From Silene latifolia (lineage: Eukaryota; Streptophyta; Magnoliopsida; Caryophyllales; Caryophyllaceae), in the NCBI RefSeq assembly GCF_048544455.1, contig NC_133536.1, forward strand, positions 40,730,152-40,794,151: a DNA stretch of 64,000 nucleotides, read 5' to 3'. Shown piece by piece: positions 1 through 12,823 of the stretch (position 1 is its first letter; the number at the start of each line of letters is the position of its first letter). The notes beneath the pieces are model-generated. The model had not been told where the DNA came from. It worked only from the letters and a program-made list of their open reading frames with translations, and ran no database searches. Both the position numbers and the translations under genes were made by a program.

Positions 1-640
1 TTATTTTCCAAATTTCCTTATTTAAATCAATTTCCAATTTCCTTATTTTCTAATTTTCCATATTTCATTTATTCTTTTATTTTATTTCTAAAACTCTTTT
101 GAGCATGTTTATGACGTAAATTCAAATATCAATTGTAATTTATTTCTTTATTTATTTATTGTATTTTATCATGGATGTTTACTTGTTTTCACATGTAATT
201 AATCCTAAACCCTACTTCGACCTAATTGAGTTCTAATTAATTGTTCACCGACTTAGTTAATTTTCACATGCTAGGATTAATTTATTGGATGTTGCATTGC
301 ATGCATATAATCGACAACATATCGAGTATGAACAACTTCCCTAATCATTAGTGGAGGCCGTTATCGAGGCGGGCGGGATTAGGTGTTCATTAAAAGGACT
401 TCCTAATACGTACCTTCACCCCTTACTCCAGATCTCTGTGAATATCTATGTTCATTGACATCCACGAGAGTCATTCTAGACATAGAATGCTAAGGGTAAC
501 GAGTTCTTAGTGTCTATGTCACTACTTTGTGTCTTGACATGACGCGAAGTATTCGAACGGTTCCAATTTCCCATAAAAATTGGTGGCGACTCCACAAATG
601 CAAACGCTTGTTCCCAAGCGCCCCCGTGGCCCCCTGTGTC
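1..640 (+). mobile_element. Probable 3' end of an LTR with PBS (Tat/Ogre-type gypsy remnant)
   Basis: No gene is visible. A stretch near 550-580 is followed at about 581-593 by tggtggcgactcc, which resembles the primer-binding region that follows the 5' LTR in plant Tat/Ogre-type Ty3/gypsy elements. The remaining sequence is AT-rich and looks like LTR sequence running in from outside the window. Homology to the CACTA transposase starts abruptly near 641, so this fragment probably replaces or interrupts the missing 5' part of that transposon. The assignment rests on the PBS-like string alone. Confidence 0.35.
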
Positions 641-2914
641 AACAGAAACATGAGTACCCAACACAGTACTTGGCCAGTTGTGTTGGCCATCTATAAATTG
701 CCCCCATGGATTTGCATGAAAAGGAAGTATCTGATGTTGTCTTTGTTGATATCTGGCCCTCGACAACCTGGAAATGACATAAATGTGTATTTGGAACCAC
801 TTCTAGATGATCTGAAGATTATATGGGAAAGAGGGATACCGGTGTTTGATGGTTATAAGAAGAAAAGTTTCAATCTGAGAGCTATGTTATTGTGTACAAT
901 AACTGACTTTCCGGCGTACGACGATCTTTCTGGACATACTGTACATGGGAAAGAGGCTTGCCCATTGTGTGGGAGGGGGGGGGGGGGATGTTGAATCTGA
1001 ATATTTGAAGCATTCTCGCAAGCATGTGTATAGGGGAAATCGTCGATGGTTATGCCCTGATCATCATTATTGTAAGCTTCACAAGGCATTTAATGGGTGT
1101 CCTGAGCAACGTGGGAGTCCTCAGATTTTGAATGGTCATGAATTGTATGAGAAAGTGAAAGATATTGAGATAACATATGGGAAGAAGGGACCTAAGTTGT
1201 CTACTCGTGGTTATAAAAAATAACCATATTTTTTACCAAACTTCCGTACTGGCGTGACCTCCCGGTTAGACATTGCCTAGATTTTATGCACATTGAAAAG
1301 AACGTTTGTGATAATATAATCAATACTCTTTTGAATGTCCCGGGTAGGACAAAAGACAACAAGGCAGCTAGGGATGATATGGTTGATATGGGTATTAGGC
1401 CCGAGCTGGAAGCTAAAACAAAAGGAAATCGGACTTTTTTGCCGCCTGCAGTTCATACTCTTTCAAAAAAGGAGACAAACGAGTTTTGCGAATGCTTGCA
1501 TGGTATTAAGGTGCCAGAGGGCTATTCATCTAATATTAGAAGCCTTGTTTCGTTGCAGGACCTAAAACTTACTGGTTTAAAGTCACATGACTGTCATACA
1601 TTGATGCAACAACTACTAGCTGTGGCCGTTCGTTCCATTCTACCTCTAAAGGTTCGACATGCTATAATTAGATTTTACTATTTTTTCAAATCAATCAACA
1701 GTAAAGTCATTGATCCCGATGAAGCGGATACTTTGCAGGAGATCCTTGTCACCAGTCTTTGTCAGTTTGAAATGTATTTTCCTCCCTCATTTTTCACTAT
1801 CATGGTTCATTTGACTGTCCACCTAGTCCGGGAGGTTTTGTATCTCGGGCCAGTGTATTTGAGATATCAGTACCTATTCGAACGATTGATGAAAGTTTAC
1901 AAGGATTACACATCTAATAGGTATCGTCCAGAGGGGTGTATTGCTGAGCAAGCAATTATCGATGAAGCTCTTTCGTATTGTTACGCGTACCTCTCCTTGG
2001 ATGAGTTAATTGGAGCTCCTACGAATCGTCATTGTGACTGGATGAATGGAAAAAGTATAAGGGGTCGTGTTTCCAAGGATATGTCATCTGACATGCGACA
2101 TAGAGCTCATACATACGTTCTATTTAACGATGATCATGTCCAGCCTTACAGAGCAGAACACCAGAGTTACCTTAAGGGAAAACACCCTCATAAGAACGAA
2201 AGATGGTATGCAAATGAGCATTACAAGCAATTTAGTGACTGGTTTAAGGATACTATTTATGATGATGACAACCAAATTGATGATTGCTCAACCAGCCTAC
2301 GACATCTCGCTTTCAGTTCTGATGCTCGTGCAACTTTTTATAGCGGGTATGCGATCAATGGGTAAACTTTCTACACCCGCATTCAAGATGAGGCGAGCAC
2401 AATGCAAAACAGTGGAGTTTGCGTAGATTCTCAGGCTATATATTTTGCTAGTTCAAAGGATAAAAATCATATTTTGGGTACAATACAATATTATGGAGTT
2501 ATTGAAGAGAAATTGGTTTTAGACTACATGGATTTTGAGATACCTCTATTTCGGTGCAAGTGGATTGACAACAACAATGGTGTTAGAAAGGATGATTTAG
2601 GATTCACATTACTAAATTTTGACAAGGTTGAAAATAAGGACGATCCTTTTATATTAGCGTCACAAGCAAAACAAGTTTTTTATGTTACCGATCCTACGGA
2701 TAAGAAGTGGTCAGTTGTTCTATCTTGCCATCGCCGAATTCCAGATGATGAAGACGTCGAATTTGAAGGACTTGATCACAGTGCTATATCGCAATTAGGT
2801 AATGATGTTGAAAATGTTAACATTCCAAACATATATACACGGGATGATCATGATGAAGGTATTTGGTTTAATGAAGAGACTAGCAAATCCAAAAAACGTT
2901 CCCGACAGCCGTGA
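641..2914 (+). pseudogene. TNP2-like CACTA transposase (Transposase_21, DUF4218, DUF4216), broken
   Basis: TNP2-type transposase is the catalytic protein of CACTA elements; it cuts at the terminal inverted repeats. Homology starts inside the transposase core (MSTQHSTWPVVLAIYKLPPW near 649), continues through a PGNDINVYLEPLLDDLKIIW block and a CPLC motif, then a DUF4218 region (about 1490-2000) and a C-terminal DUF4216 region (about 2400-2800), ending in a basic SKSKKRSRQP tail at 2914. The N-terminal part is missing. There is a frameshift at a 13-G run (975-987), another at an A-run near 1216-1222, and an in-frame TAA at 2363-2365 (the downstream ORF is in the same frame). Domain identification is firm; the start is unknown. 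Confidence 0.85.
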
Positions 2915-3029
2915 AAGTATCAGCAATCCAATCGAGATATCTTACGTCATGTGTTGCTTTATATATATGAAAATGATGCTTTATTTATATGAAAATGATG
3001 CTTTATTTCTTGGCGGTAAAATCAAACAA

Positions 3030-3290
3030 AATGAAATATAAAGTAAAACGGATATACCCAAACCGTTGTTCTGGACGTGTACAGTTATAACGGTTGGGGC
3101 CGTTGTTATGTATATAAAAATGTTGCTTTACTTCATGGCGGGAAAATCAAACAAAATGAAAATATTTCAGACAACGGTTATTTCTAACCCGTTGTAGATA
3201 GTACTAATCAATTACGGTTTTAAACAAAACCGTAGTCTGTTTGGAAATAAAATATAACGGTTTTTCTTATACCGTGTTTATTACTTTCTA
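3030..3290 (+). repeat. Internal block of aacggtt / aaccgtt motifs between the two CACTA genes
   Basis: Several copies of aacggtt or its complement (for example near 3063, 3101, 3175, 3258) lie in both orientations between the transposase and the second gene. The same motif family fills the right subterminal region at 27090-27680. In En/Spm such motifs are binding sites for the element's DNA-binding protein. Here the block sits internally, directly upstream of the second gene, where it could act as that gene's control region or could mark an old junction between two elements. Confidence 0.6.
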
Positions 3291-4526
3291 ATAAACAAGG
3301 TCTTGCAAGTGTTGTATTATTCACACATATATACTCTGAGCTTCCTCTCCCCCACATAATATTCTCAAACATTGAGCTTCCCTTCAACCACCAGCCTACC
3401 CCATCGCTGTCGCAGTCATCGTCATCATCGCCATTACCGCCGCCAGATCAATCCGGATTCTCCTCTTTAAAGAAGTAATAAACCTTCCTCTCTAGAGATT
3501 TGTTTGTTATTATAAGTATGCATTGTTATTATTTGTTTATTAATTTCTGCTTTAGATATGGTCCAAAAGCGCAAAAGAAACGATGGAAATGCGTCAGGCG
3601 ACGACTCAGGTGATGAGGATAATTTGCAACACACCGCGGGTCGAATGCACCATAGGGTTTCCCTAGAAGCAATAAATTCAAAGATACCTAATCCTTTACA
3701 ATGGGATAAAGATACGGGGCTTTCATATGGTGATTATGCCAGGTATTTTGCGAGTTGGATTGGTTGTTGTGTAAGACAATATGTGCCTCTTGGTACGCCG
3801 CGTATCTGTGAACTGAGTCAAATACGGAACACCATGCTAATAAACAGAATAAAGGTATGTATATACAATAATAAATGTTTTAGCTGAAATTAAGTTACTA
3901 CTTGATATGTGTATTAGCCAAAACACTTGTACCAACTATGCTCATCATATATGCAGTTAGCTTACGTTGCCCCCGAAATATATGATAAGTACCTAAAAAA
4001 AAAGACAGGGGAAGCCCTCAGATCTTGGAAGTTAAAGATGGTTGAGAACCACTTGTTCAACAAGGAAACCGGGGAGATGAACAAGAACCCACCAAAAAAG
4101 AAGTATCCGTATGTCAGTCAGGACCATTGGGATAGCTATATCGCTTATAGGCAGTCTGACAAGTTTAAGGTAACTTAATAATAATAATAAGTAAAGAAGT
4201 ATACTTAGTTTAGTGTTTCGTCATGCTTACGTTTCTTGATACAATTTATTTGATGAAGGCTACGAGTGAGAGGAATAAAGCGAACATTTCAAAGAAAAAG
4301 ACCGTATTTTACGGCTCCCGAGGTGGTTATAGATTGATTAAGAAGAAACTTGTAAGTACATAATTCTTATAGTATTAGACTATTAGGTGTTTTAGTCGGA
4401 TGTTATATATGTTCATAGTAATCATACATATTTTGAGAGGATATCAATGTGATGAATGAATTGTAGGCGAAGCTTGGAAAATTCAGTCGTCAGGACGCTT
4501 GGGTGGAAGGTCACACTCCTAAGAAT

Positions 4527-4531
4527 GAAAA
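4527..4531 (+). other. Target-site duplication of element A, left copy (gaaaa)
   Basis: GAAAA immediately before the 5' LTR, matched by GAAAA at 24058-24062 immediately after the 3' LTR. Removing the element and one copy restores the exon reading frame (AAT GAA AAG ACG GAA). Confidence 0.95.
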
Positions 4532-5887
4532 TGTAATACTACGGTTTTATGAGTCTCTGGGTACTCTATCGAGTAGGCCTTACTCTGTCGAGTAAGGGTG
4601 AGTTGCAGTTTAAAATAGTTTCTGACCTGTTGGGTACTCGATCGAGTAACGTAGATACTCGATCGAGTAAGGGGGCACTCGATCAAGTACCTTAGCTACT
4701 CGATCGAGTAGCCGGTTTACGGGGGATGATTTCTCGGGTTTTGTTAATAATGCGATTAAGATATATATTACTTCAGTCATTGTTCTTTAAACACTTTTTA
4801 AAACCTAATTACTGTCAAGAGAGAAAACAAAGTACGTTCTTCGCCTTAATCGCATTGTTGGCAAATCCCGGAGTTTGGAAGGTCGGATTTCACCTTTCGT
4901 TATACCGTTGAGATCCTTGCGTCGAGGGTAAGATCTATGTACCGTTTTTATAGTTTTTCCTTAAAGTTGGTTAAACCCTATTATTGGGAATTGGGGGTTT
5001 TGTTGTATTTTGTGTTGGTAGTGATTATATGTTTGTATGTTAGGAGGAGGATTTGTAGAAGAAGCATTTTGATATCAGCTTGGAGATCGTCTGATTGTGT
5101 TGTGCTTTCCAGGTAGGGTTTCTCTACTCAGTATTAGTCCCATAATGTGTTGTTGATGTGTTGTGGTTGTTGAATATTATCGTAATTGTATTGTGACGGT
5201 TGTTGAATGTGATTGTTTGTCTCTGGTTCTCGAGATGCGTTCTCGGCTGAGTGGAGTCACTTGCGGGAGTGGCTTCACGCCCTAGTTTCGCCCTTCGTGG
5301 AACCCGCCACGGAAGGGGATGTGCACATTAATGGGACAGGGTTATCGCTCGGTATGATGAGCGGGGCTTAGGTGGGAACGGCTGCGGTGCCCCACTGGCA
5401 GGGCTGGTCCAGTGAACAGTCGGTGACGGAGATTGATGGGAGTGGCGTGATTGTGTGTGTGTGACAGTATGAGTTGCTTGTTTACCGTGTTGTTGGTTTG
5501 TATATATATTGTGTGATTAGTACTGACCCCGTGTTATTGTTTTTAAAACCTGCGGTGATCCATTCGGGGATGGTGAGCAGATATTGAGAAGGTATGAGTT
5601 GAGTTACTGGGATAGCTGGGATGTGCCACCGTCTGATGATAGAAGTCTTCCGCTGTAGCTTTAGTAGTTTAATAAACATTTCAGTTAGCTCAGTATACAG
5701 TTGGTTTTAAGAACATGTATTCGTATTCTGGTATTTGGTTTCAGATTGTAATCTTTCACTAAAGTTATACTATTTAAATGTTGTTTCGTTATTGTCTTAT
5801 GATTATCATTGCCTCGGGTAACCGAGATGGTAGTATCCTTATACCTGAGTGGTCCTGGTAAGGCACTTGGAGTATGGGGGTGTTACA
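4532..5887 (+). repeat. 5' LTR of element A
   Basis: 1356 bp, TGTAATACTA...GTGTTACA. Near its start it holds a cluster of TACTCGATCGAGTA palindromes (4635-4711) and degenerate versions (from about 4563). A matching copy lies at 22702-24057. The U5 end contains a conserved block with cctcgggtaaccgagatgg that reappears in element D. Confidence 0.95.
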
Positions 5888-5889
5888 AA

Positions 5890-5901
5890 TGGTATCAGAG
5901 C
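5890..5901 (+). other. Primer-binding site of element A (tRNA-iMet type)
   Basis: TGGTATCAGAGC two bases after the 5' LTR, the usual plant initiator-methionine tRNA primer match. Confidence 0.9.
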
Positions 5902-6302
5902 GACGATCCTGAAACCTTTAACCAATGAATCTAATGAACATAGGGAGTCAATTAAAATCAACCCGGGGTAAAGGTTGTAGGAGCTAATGCAAAGGCTTGG
6001 GAGACGTCCTAAAGTCGCGAACTCGCCCTACAATTTTGAACCGGTCACATGGGGGGTGTGTGTCAAGTATGTGTTGTTTGTTAGCTTGTGTGTGGATGTG
6101 ATGAAGTATGTTATAATTGTTGGATGTTGGAGTAGAAAGTTGAATTTGTGAATGAAAGATTGGTGAGACATATAGACTGTTGTTGAAATAAGAAGCATGT
6201 TGGATGTTTACTATGTGGCGTTTGATAACATGATATAATCGTTTTGTTGATCGTATGAAAAGCTTGGTAGAATTGCATGCTTAACTATATTATAATGTTG
6301 GG
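5902..6302 (+). other. Untranslated leader of element A, first part
   Basis: Non-coding leader with no ORF. Its first 180 bases match the leader of element D (reverse strand of about 35810-35970), showing that A and D belong to one family. It ends at the insertion site of element C. Confidence 0.8.
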
Positions 6303-7832
6303 TGACACGTCTGTCGCGTACCTGTCAAAAATAAACCTAACGGTCTCAACTAAAAATGTAGTAGAGGCAGTCGAGTATCGAATCCACAGGGAGGAATGCA
6401 ACTATAGCTATCTATTTCTAATTCGATGGTAACAATTGGGTTGATTAATTTTTGGTTCTAAACTACGGAGTTGAAAGAAAGAGAAATAAGGAGAGCAGTA
6501 AAGCAGAAAGATGAATTAACTATCAATAAGAGGGGGACATGTCGGGAACTCGGTTCACTACGGTAGATCAACAACTTAGCAGTAAATGACCCAGACGAAC
6601 TAATGCGAGACGGATATTAGAAGGTCCTTTCGGTCCACTTCCCACCCTAAAATACCACTAACTTAACTTTCGTCCTCATTAGGGCAGTCTACTGTTTATA
6701 GCAGGCCTATTTAATCCAATCTTTCGATCCAGGACTAATTGTAGCCAGAATAATGGGTGACATAGAAGCGTGCACTCAACTAGGTCGATAATTACAATTA
6801 TATTGCTATAGTGACAGAATCTCTTTAACCAATTCGTCTAATTCATTTACTACGTCGTCATCATCCTACCGTAGATCCCCTAATCCCAACATGAAGGGAG
6901 ATTAGCTACTCATATCTATTGATAAACTAACAGCATGTAAATTTCCAGCAGAAAACATAGCGAAATAAGGATAAAAAGCAATGATAATAATTAGGGCAAG
7001 AAAGAATAAAAACAATAACATAAAACAGGAATTAAAACAACAAAGGAAGGTTAATTATTATTAAAAAGGGGAAGAGAATTACAATCCGAGAAATTCCGGC
7101 GTAAAGAACGAAATCCGATCAAAGCAATCCAACGTTGAAAAGTAACAGTAGGCTAATGTGAAGGAATCCAGATCAAAGAGAGTAAAACAAAAATGATAAG
7201 AGAATAATAGATCGTAAAAAGATCCCTAATAACCTAGTTAAACATAGGTTATATAGCCGAAAAGCCTAAGTGTTTATGCGGAATATACTAAAACACGGAC
7301 TAATTAAAGCCCACAGACGAAATCTTCTCGATCGAGTAGGCAAACCCACTCGATCGACCACGTTCTTTCAAATAGAAGTCCCTCGATCGAGCAAAGGGGT
7401 TCTCGATCGAGGACTTGATCAAAGCGGCTTACTCGATCGAGTAAGGAGTAACTCGATCGAGGACTTGGGAAGCTTAGGGACCACTCGATCGTCATATAAT
7501 CGCGATAGACCACCCGTAACTCGATAGACCACTTGTTAACTCGATAGACCACTTGGGTCTTCAATTCAGCTCACGTCTTCACCCAAATGCTTCGTAATGC
7601 GTGCAACGACACTTCAAGTGCAGATCTCACTGGGACAATCCCGTCTCCTCTAAATGCATGCAAAAAGGACGAAATGGAGCATGGTTTCGCTTCTTTCGCG
7701 ATTATCCCTACAAAAAGGACAAAATACACCAAAGTAGCCAATTCGGGGCAAAATACTATAAAAACAAGACATAAATGCATGGAAATACGTGTTTGAAATA
7801 GGCCAAAAAGACCGTACATTAGGCACGTATCA
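6303..7832 (-). repeat. 3' LTR of element C
   Basis: 1530 bp, nearly identical to 15943-17478. At 7326-7560 it holds six TCGATCGA palindromes followed by repeated ctcgatagacc units. In minus-strand terms this cluster lies in U3, about 270-510 bases from the LTR start. Confidence 0.93.
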
Positions 7833-7851
7833 AATCTTCCCAAACCAAACC
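7833..7851 (-). other. Polypurine tract of element C
   Basis: On the minus strand, ggtttggtttgggaagatt sits directly before the LTR start TGATACG. It is purine-rich with interspersed T, the usual plus-strand primer position. Confidence 0.65.
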
Positions 7852-7871
7852 TTTACTCGCCCTCGAGTAAA
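7852..7871 (-). other. Hairpin 19 nt before the 3' LTR of element C
   Basis: Perfect 8-bp stem TTTACTCG / CGAGTAAA with a 4-nt loop (AGGG on the sense strand). It has the same place and shape as the hairpins in elements A, D and E, with a different stem sequence. Confidence 0.75.
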
Positions 7872-9671
7872 CTCAAAACTAAACTAATGGAACGGAAATG
7901 ATAACTCAGAGCTAGCCTAACTTGTCTACTTGAACCACTTTAATGCACAGAAATTAACGATTAAAGCTAGACAACAATACGCAAACGAATTATAAGTCGT
8001 TCGAAATAAAGCCGACCTATCGACCTTGCAAGACCAACAAAACCGGACTCTCACGTGGTCACTCTTCTCTCATGAAGCAAAGGGCAAATGTTATATGTAA
8101 AAGAGAGAAGAAAAGACAGTCACTCGCCTAATCATGACCTACATAGCATGCATGCAACAAAAATGAAAGACAATTCAAGTACTAATGCACACACTCCAAC
8201 CAATAATGTCCGTCACAGCCGAGGGTTTGCAAATGATATGGGAATAGTGAGGTTCAGGTGAGAAAAGGCTAAACAAGTTATGGAAATGTGGAGGTAAAAG
8301 CGTCAAGCTAGTTCCTAACAGGACCATAATAAACCATCCTGATCTCAAACCGATGAAAAACTAACACAGGTGCCCTTCACTTGGCACAAAACTCACTAGA
8401 CTGGAAACACAATCTCCTCAAAAAATATGGAATAAGAGTGGAGGAGCTAGACGGTCACAAAGTTCCCTTTTTTAAACACCGTCTCGAAACAAATAATCGA
8501 AACAACCAACCCTCTTGTCGATTGTACATCTTCAAGCATCTTCTCAACTCTGACAAGAGGGTCCAACTTTTTTCACAATCTATCTCTTTTTCTTTTGTTT
8601 CACGTGAATCTCATCATTTTCATTTCATTTTCTTTTTTTTTTTCTTTCTTACTTCACGTTTTTCTTCTTTTTTTTCAACATTTTTTTTTCTTTTCTTCCT
8701 CCTTCCTTAATTCAAACACCAACTCCAAATGAGAATTACGGACCAAACTGCAACTGAAAACATACCACAAAAGGACAGACTAACTAGCTTGACTAGGCAG
8801 GCTTAGTTTGGAATGTGGCTAATGGGTCAAAAAGGCAAGTTTTGGTCAATGTGGAGTTAAATGGGTGAAAGATGTAAAGAAAGGGGAATTGCAAGACCCT
8901 CCCTGCATGTGACACCAACCGCAGACCCGAATATGTGCATTTGACGAGAAATTGAATGTCATAAATGTGCAAATGAGACGAACATGCTATGCAAGGAGTA
9001 CTACTCAAAATTCCTAATGAACTGGTCATGAATGACACCAGTTATGGGCTCTAAAAACTCAGAATTTTTAAGTAGTTTGCCGGTTTATCAGGTCAAGTCT
9101 AAACAGTCAGCTATTATTTGAACAGAAATTCGTAAACTATGCGTATGACAAAGCTAAAAACCATCAATAAAGTGCAAGGCTCAAGTGAATTGACAAGTTA
9201 AGTGCAATTTCATCACGGGAATCTACCGTTCCGACTCAACCTAAATGCAAAAATAAACGTGAAAATTTTTTGAATTTTTAACATTTCTAATTTTTTTGGA
9301 ATTTTTGATTTTTTTGAAAATAAACAACAAATGCAAACTGAAAAATTAAACGTGAATGCAAAACAAATGCAGATGCAGACTCAAAAGGATGCAATACCCT
9401 CCCCAAACCAAAACGGACAACGCCCTCGTTGTCCTCCAAAGATACACCAAAGAAAAAATGGGGATGGGGGTATACAACCAATAAAAGAAAAATAAAGGAG
9501 ACGAAAAATAAAAAGAGTGAGAGGACATACAAAACACGAACTTCCCCAAACCAGCCAGAAAACTGGGGAAGTGAGTAGACCAGTAGCTACTCGTCGTCGG
9601 CACCACTGTCTCTCAGGTACTCCGACTCAACAAAACCGTCTCCCCAAACCAGCAACAAACAAGGGGGAGAC
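7872..9671 (-). other. Non-coding 3' region of element C
   Basis: No supportable ORF. It includes a long pyrimidine-rich stretch at about 8570-8710 (purine-rich on the element's sense strand) and AT-rich low-complexity sequence near 9260-9340. Confidence 0.7.
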
Positions 9672-11458
9672 TCAGTCATCTCCATCCTGATCCTCCGGAC
9701 CGGGTACGAACGGAGGATCTCTCTCCTCCTCTCTCGGCGCTCTCGCCGCCGCTTTCTCTCTGCCGAACCGCACCTCCCGTGCTACCTCTGTCTCCTCCGG
9801 TTCCGACTCTGAGTCAGAAGGTAGTGGAGGGTACCCGTCCGCTGGGTATCGGTAGAAGGAAGGATGCGGCCACCCCTCTGGAATCGGTCGCCGGGCTCGG
9901 ATGTGGAACTCGTAGAGCGGGAATACAGCCAAAGCCATATCCCGTCTCATCTCAGTAAGGTACCTGCACAAATCCGGAGACAAGGCATCACGACGCCCTT
10001 GGTCCGTGACCGCGGGCGCCTCTAAAGCAGGAGGGCAAACAAAGTTGGCCGGAAAAACCGAACCAGAAGGAGGGTCAAGTGGAGGTGGAGTAGGAGTCTG
10101 AGTGGGTGTGGGCTGAGCCTGGGAGCTAGAAGATGCTCCGGCCTCGCGCTTCCTCTTCTTCGTAGAAGAAGAGGGAGGGGTGAAGGTAAGGTGGTAGGTA
10201 GGTGGAGGTGGCCTCGCTCCCTCAACAGCAGAAGAGAGCGGTGAAAGTGGCGGAAGGGTAGAGCACGGCAAGGTAACAGACGTGGAACTACCAATCTTCC
10301 ACGTCCTCGCACTCCCCTTCGCCTTTGGGAACCAGGTCAATGTTGCCATGGCATCCAGGTCAAGGTAAGCCACCTCATCGGGTGCAGTGAGTCCGGGCTC
10401 ACTGGGGTAAAGGTGGCGGGCAATCCTGGTCACCAGCCCGCCGCAGACAACTGCGGTCTTGACCCGAGTCCCAATACCGTTCCAATGCTGAGCTACCAGA
10501 TAAGCAATGTTTAGAACAAACGGGGTACCGTAGTCAATGTTGAGGTACCCCGCGAGAATCGCTAGCTCAGTGTTGGTCAAGTTATTGGGCTCAGGGCGCC
10601 CAAAAATGGTCTCTCCTAACAGACGCAAGTAATAACGGGGCGCAGGTAAGTGAACGTGAGCTCCCTTCCGTGAGTGGAAGGGAGTGTGAGAAAGAGCAGC
10701 CCAAAGTGGCTGAAGGAGCTCTCGAGGTGGGGCAGTGGGACCATCACTAACTAGTCCCAAAACCTCCCCAAACTTGGCCAAGGTCCAGTGATGCGACTCA
10801 TTGCGGAGTCGGAAGTGAATGCGAGAACTGGGTGGTCGGCAGTGTAAGAGTCGGTGTCAAAGGAATAGGAGCTAAAGAACTCGTACGTAAGGGTACGAAT
10901 GGTAGCCTCTCGCATGGCAATCAAACCCGACATACCCGTCCCGTTCGATGAAACTACGACCTCCTCATATATGCCTAAGGTCTCTAGGTCGGCTCGTGCA
11001 AGGAAACGGGTGGAGGAGAGAGGGCAGGCGAAGTAAAGTGACTAACCGTGTCCGGTGAGCCTCGAAGTGAAACGTACCGAAGGCATCTTCGGTAGAGGTG
11101 TGAGTGCGCTCTCCCCTGTAGCAACAGCCGCAGAAGGGCTGGAAGTGATGGCTAACTGGCTAGCCTGCTGGTGTGTCCTTGGTGGCACCATACCAAGCTG
11201 CGGAAAACGGGGTGTGAATCCGCAGTCCAACAAAGAGAAAGGCCTGGGAGTGATGGCTGGTGAAGCCTGAACCGAGCTCCCGGCTGAGCTGGGTGCGCCG
11301 TACACTGTCCCTGCAGCTGAGACAAGTAAAACTGGTGCTGTGGTGGTGACTGAGGCAGAGCTAGTGGTAGCAGTAGGGGCCACTTGCTCGCTCACAGAAG
11401 AGCTGGAGGACGTACTACTAGAAGACAGAGAACTCGCGTCCATCCTGCAAAGTGTCAA
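9672..11458 (-). pseudogene. Athila-type extra ORF (ATHILA ORF-1-like protein), broken
   Basis: Read on the minus strand from the ATG at 11458: a Ser/Thr-rich N-terminus, an in-frame TAG at 11042-11044, then an open frame continuing through MSGLIAMREATIRTLTYEFF (10933). A frameshift near 10820 leads into the 369-residue frame ending at 9672. This begins around AKFGEVLGL and includes a GTPFVLNIAYLVAQHWNG and CGGLVTRIA block typical of the Athila ORF-1 family, then a Pro-rich part with KKRKRE, a likely nuclear signal, and an acidic C-terminus. The family is known only from Athila-type elements; its function is not established. It lies downstream of the protease region, where an env-like ORF would sit. 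The GC-rich composition contrasts with its surroundings. Confidence 0.65.
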
Positions 11459-12823
11459 AGGGCACGAATAAGAAATATGCTGCTAACCGTGATTAAAACG
11501 ATCGCTAACCAACATGTGACAGCAAAAAGAACAGCCCTATTAGTCGGGAAAACCGACTTCCAGCATACAAAACCAACAATTCCTCAATAATTTCGAAAGG
11601 TAGCATGTGAATGGTGATTAAATGATAAAGCAGTGACTGCAAAAGGCTGATACAGCATGAAGCCGAAAATGGGGGCATGTATCACTCCTTGCAGGCGAAA
11701 ATAATCACTCACAGTGCAAGATTCCCAAAGAATTCACAGCATATAGAGGCGATAGGGGACGGGAAAACAGTTAACAGCGGTTAATAATAGTAACAAGAAG
11801 GCGATAACCGCAATCACAAAGCAAAACAACCGTCTGACAGTCGAAATTTCCGACTCACAGGAACCCTAATCGCAAAAATCGCGCAAGATTCGAATTTAAT
11901 ATGTAAAAACAGTAAGGAATTGCGAAAACATCATCAATAAGCTAATCAAGGGCAAATAAACACAATAAAATCGAAACAAGTCGACTATACATGGAATTTT
12001 CGAGCCCTAATTCAAATCACCTCATAAAAATTCGAAATAATTGAAGATAAAATGCAAAGAGGTTGAATGAACACTTACTTGATGATGATTGACCTACAAT
12101 TTAGCAATTAAACTCCAAACAACACGCAACAAAGGCGGATTTTCAATTGAAAAACCGCAAACCCTAATTCCCTTAGAAAACCGAGAAAATGAGCATAAAA
12201 GAGGGGGAAAATAAGGGGGTATTGAAGATTAATTAGCTAGCAATAGAATGTAGGTGATGGATTTGATAAATTTGGGCAAGAAATGGGGATTTGGGGGAAA
12301 ATCAATCGCAATAAGGGGAGTGTTTAGACGGAAGTTAGGGATAAATGAAAAAGATTAGGGAAATAAGAATTTAAGAAAGAAAAACTCCCGTGTCCCTGTT
12401 CATTCCACTCGATCGAGTGGTTTTAATCACTCGATCGAGGACTTTTTGATGTCCCTTTGCTCGATCGAGTACGATGCCTCTCGATCGACCTGATTCCTTT
12501 TGGTCTTCCTCGATCGAGTAACAAGCAAGCTCGATCGACCCAATTGCCATTCGATCGAGTACAAAAATACTCGATCGAGGACTTCCTCGTATACATTCCT
12601 TTGAATTTCCGTCTTTTCTCCCTCGAAATGCGTGCATTTCCCCAAACCTGCATAAAACACGTCCCAAAATACCAAATATGCAGAACACAGTCTATAGTCT
12701 TAGTCTACGCTAAAAAAAATTGTCTAAACTAATTGTCCTAATAAAAACATAATAAATAATTAAATTCAAAAGAAATTCAAACCAAAAATCTATTACAATT
12801 TGTTACACGGGGCATTTCCCCGT
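11459..12823 (-). other. Non-coding spacer of element C, where pol would be expected
   Basis: No RT, RNase H or integrase homology and no credible ORF. It holds a palindrome cluster at 12408-12580. It joins the protease ORF on one side to the Athila-type ORF on the other, as if pol had been deleted or replaced. Confidence 0.7.
12408..12580. repeat. TCGATCGA palindrome cluster in element C spacer
   Basis: Eight TCGATCGA copies in about 170 bp, mostly CTCGATCGAG or CTCGATCGACC, with irregular 15-30 bp spacing. Confidence 0.9.

Noticed and set aside
520-525. cactac as the left end of the CACTA element
   Set aside because: The following bases do not match the right terminal repeat (expected cgccaaataag).
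10022-10312. Arg/Leu-rich minus-strand ORF
   Set aside because: Out-of-frame reading of the GC-rich Athila-type ORF.
12371-12732. Several overlapping ORFs with DR and RSS repeats
   Set aside because: Translations of the palindrome cluster in a spacer; open only because the motif lacks stops.
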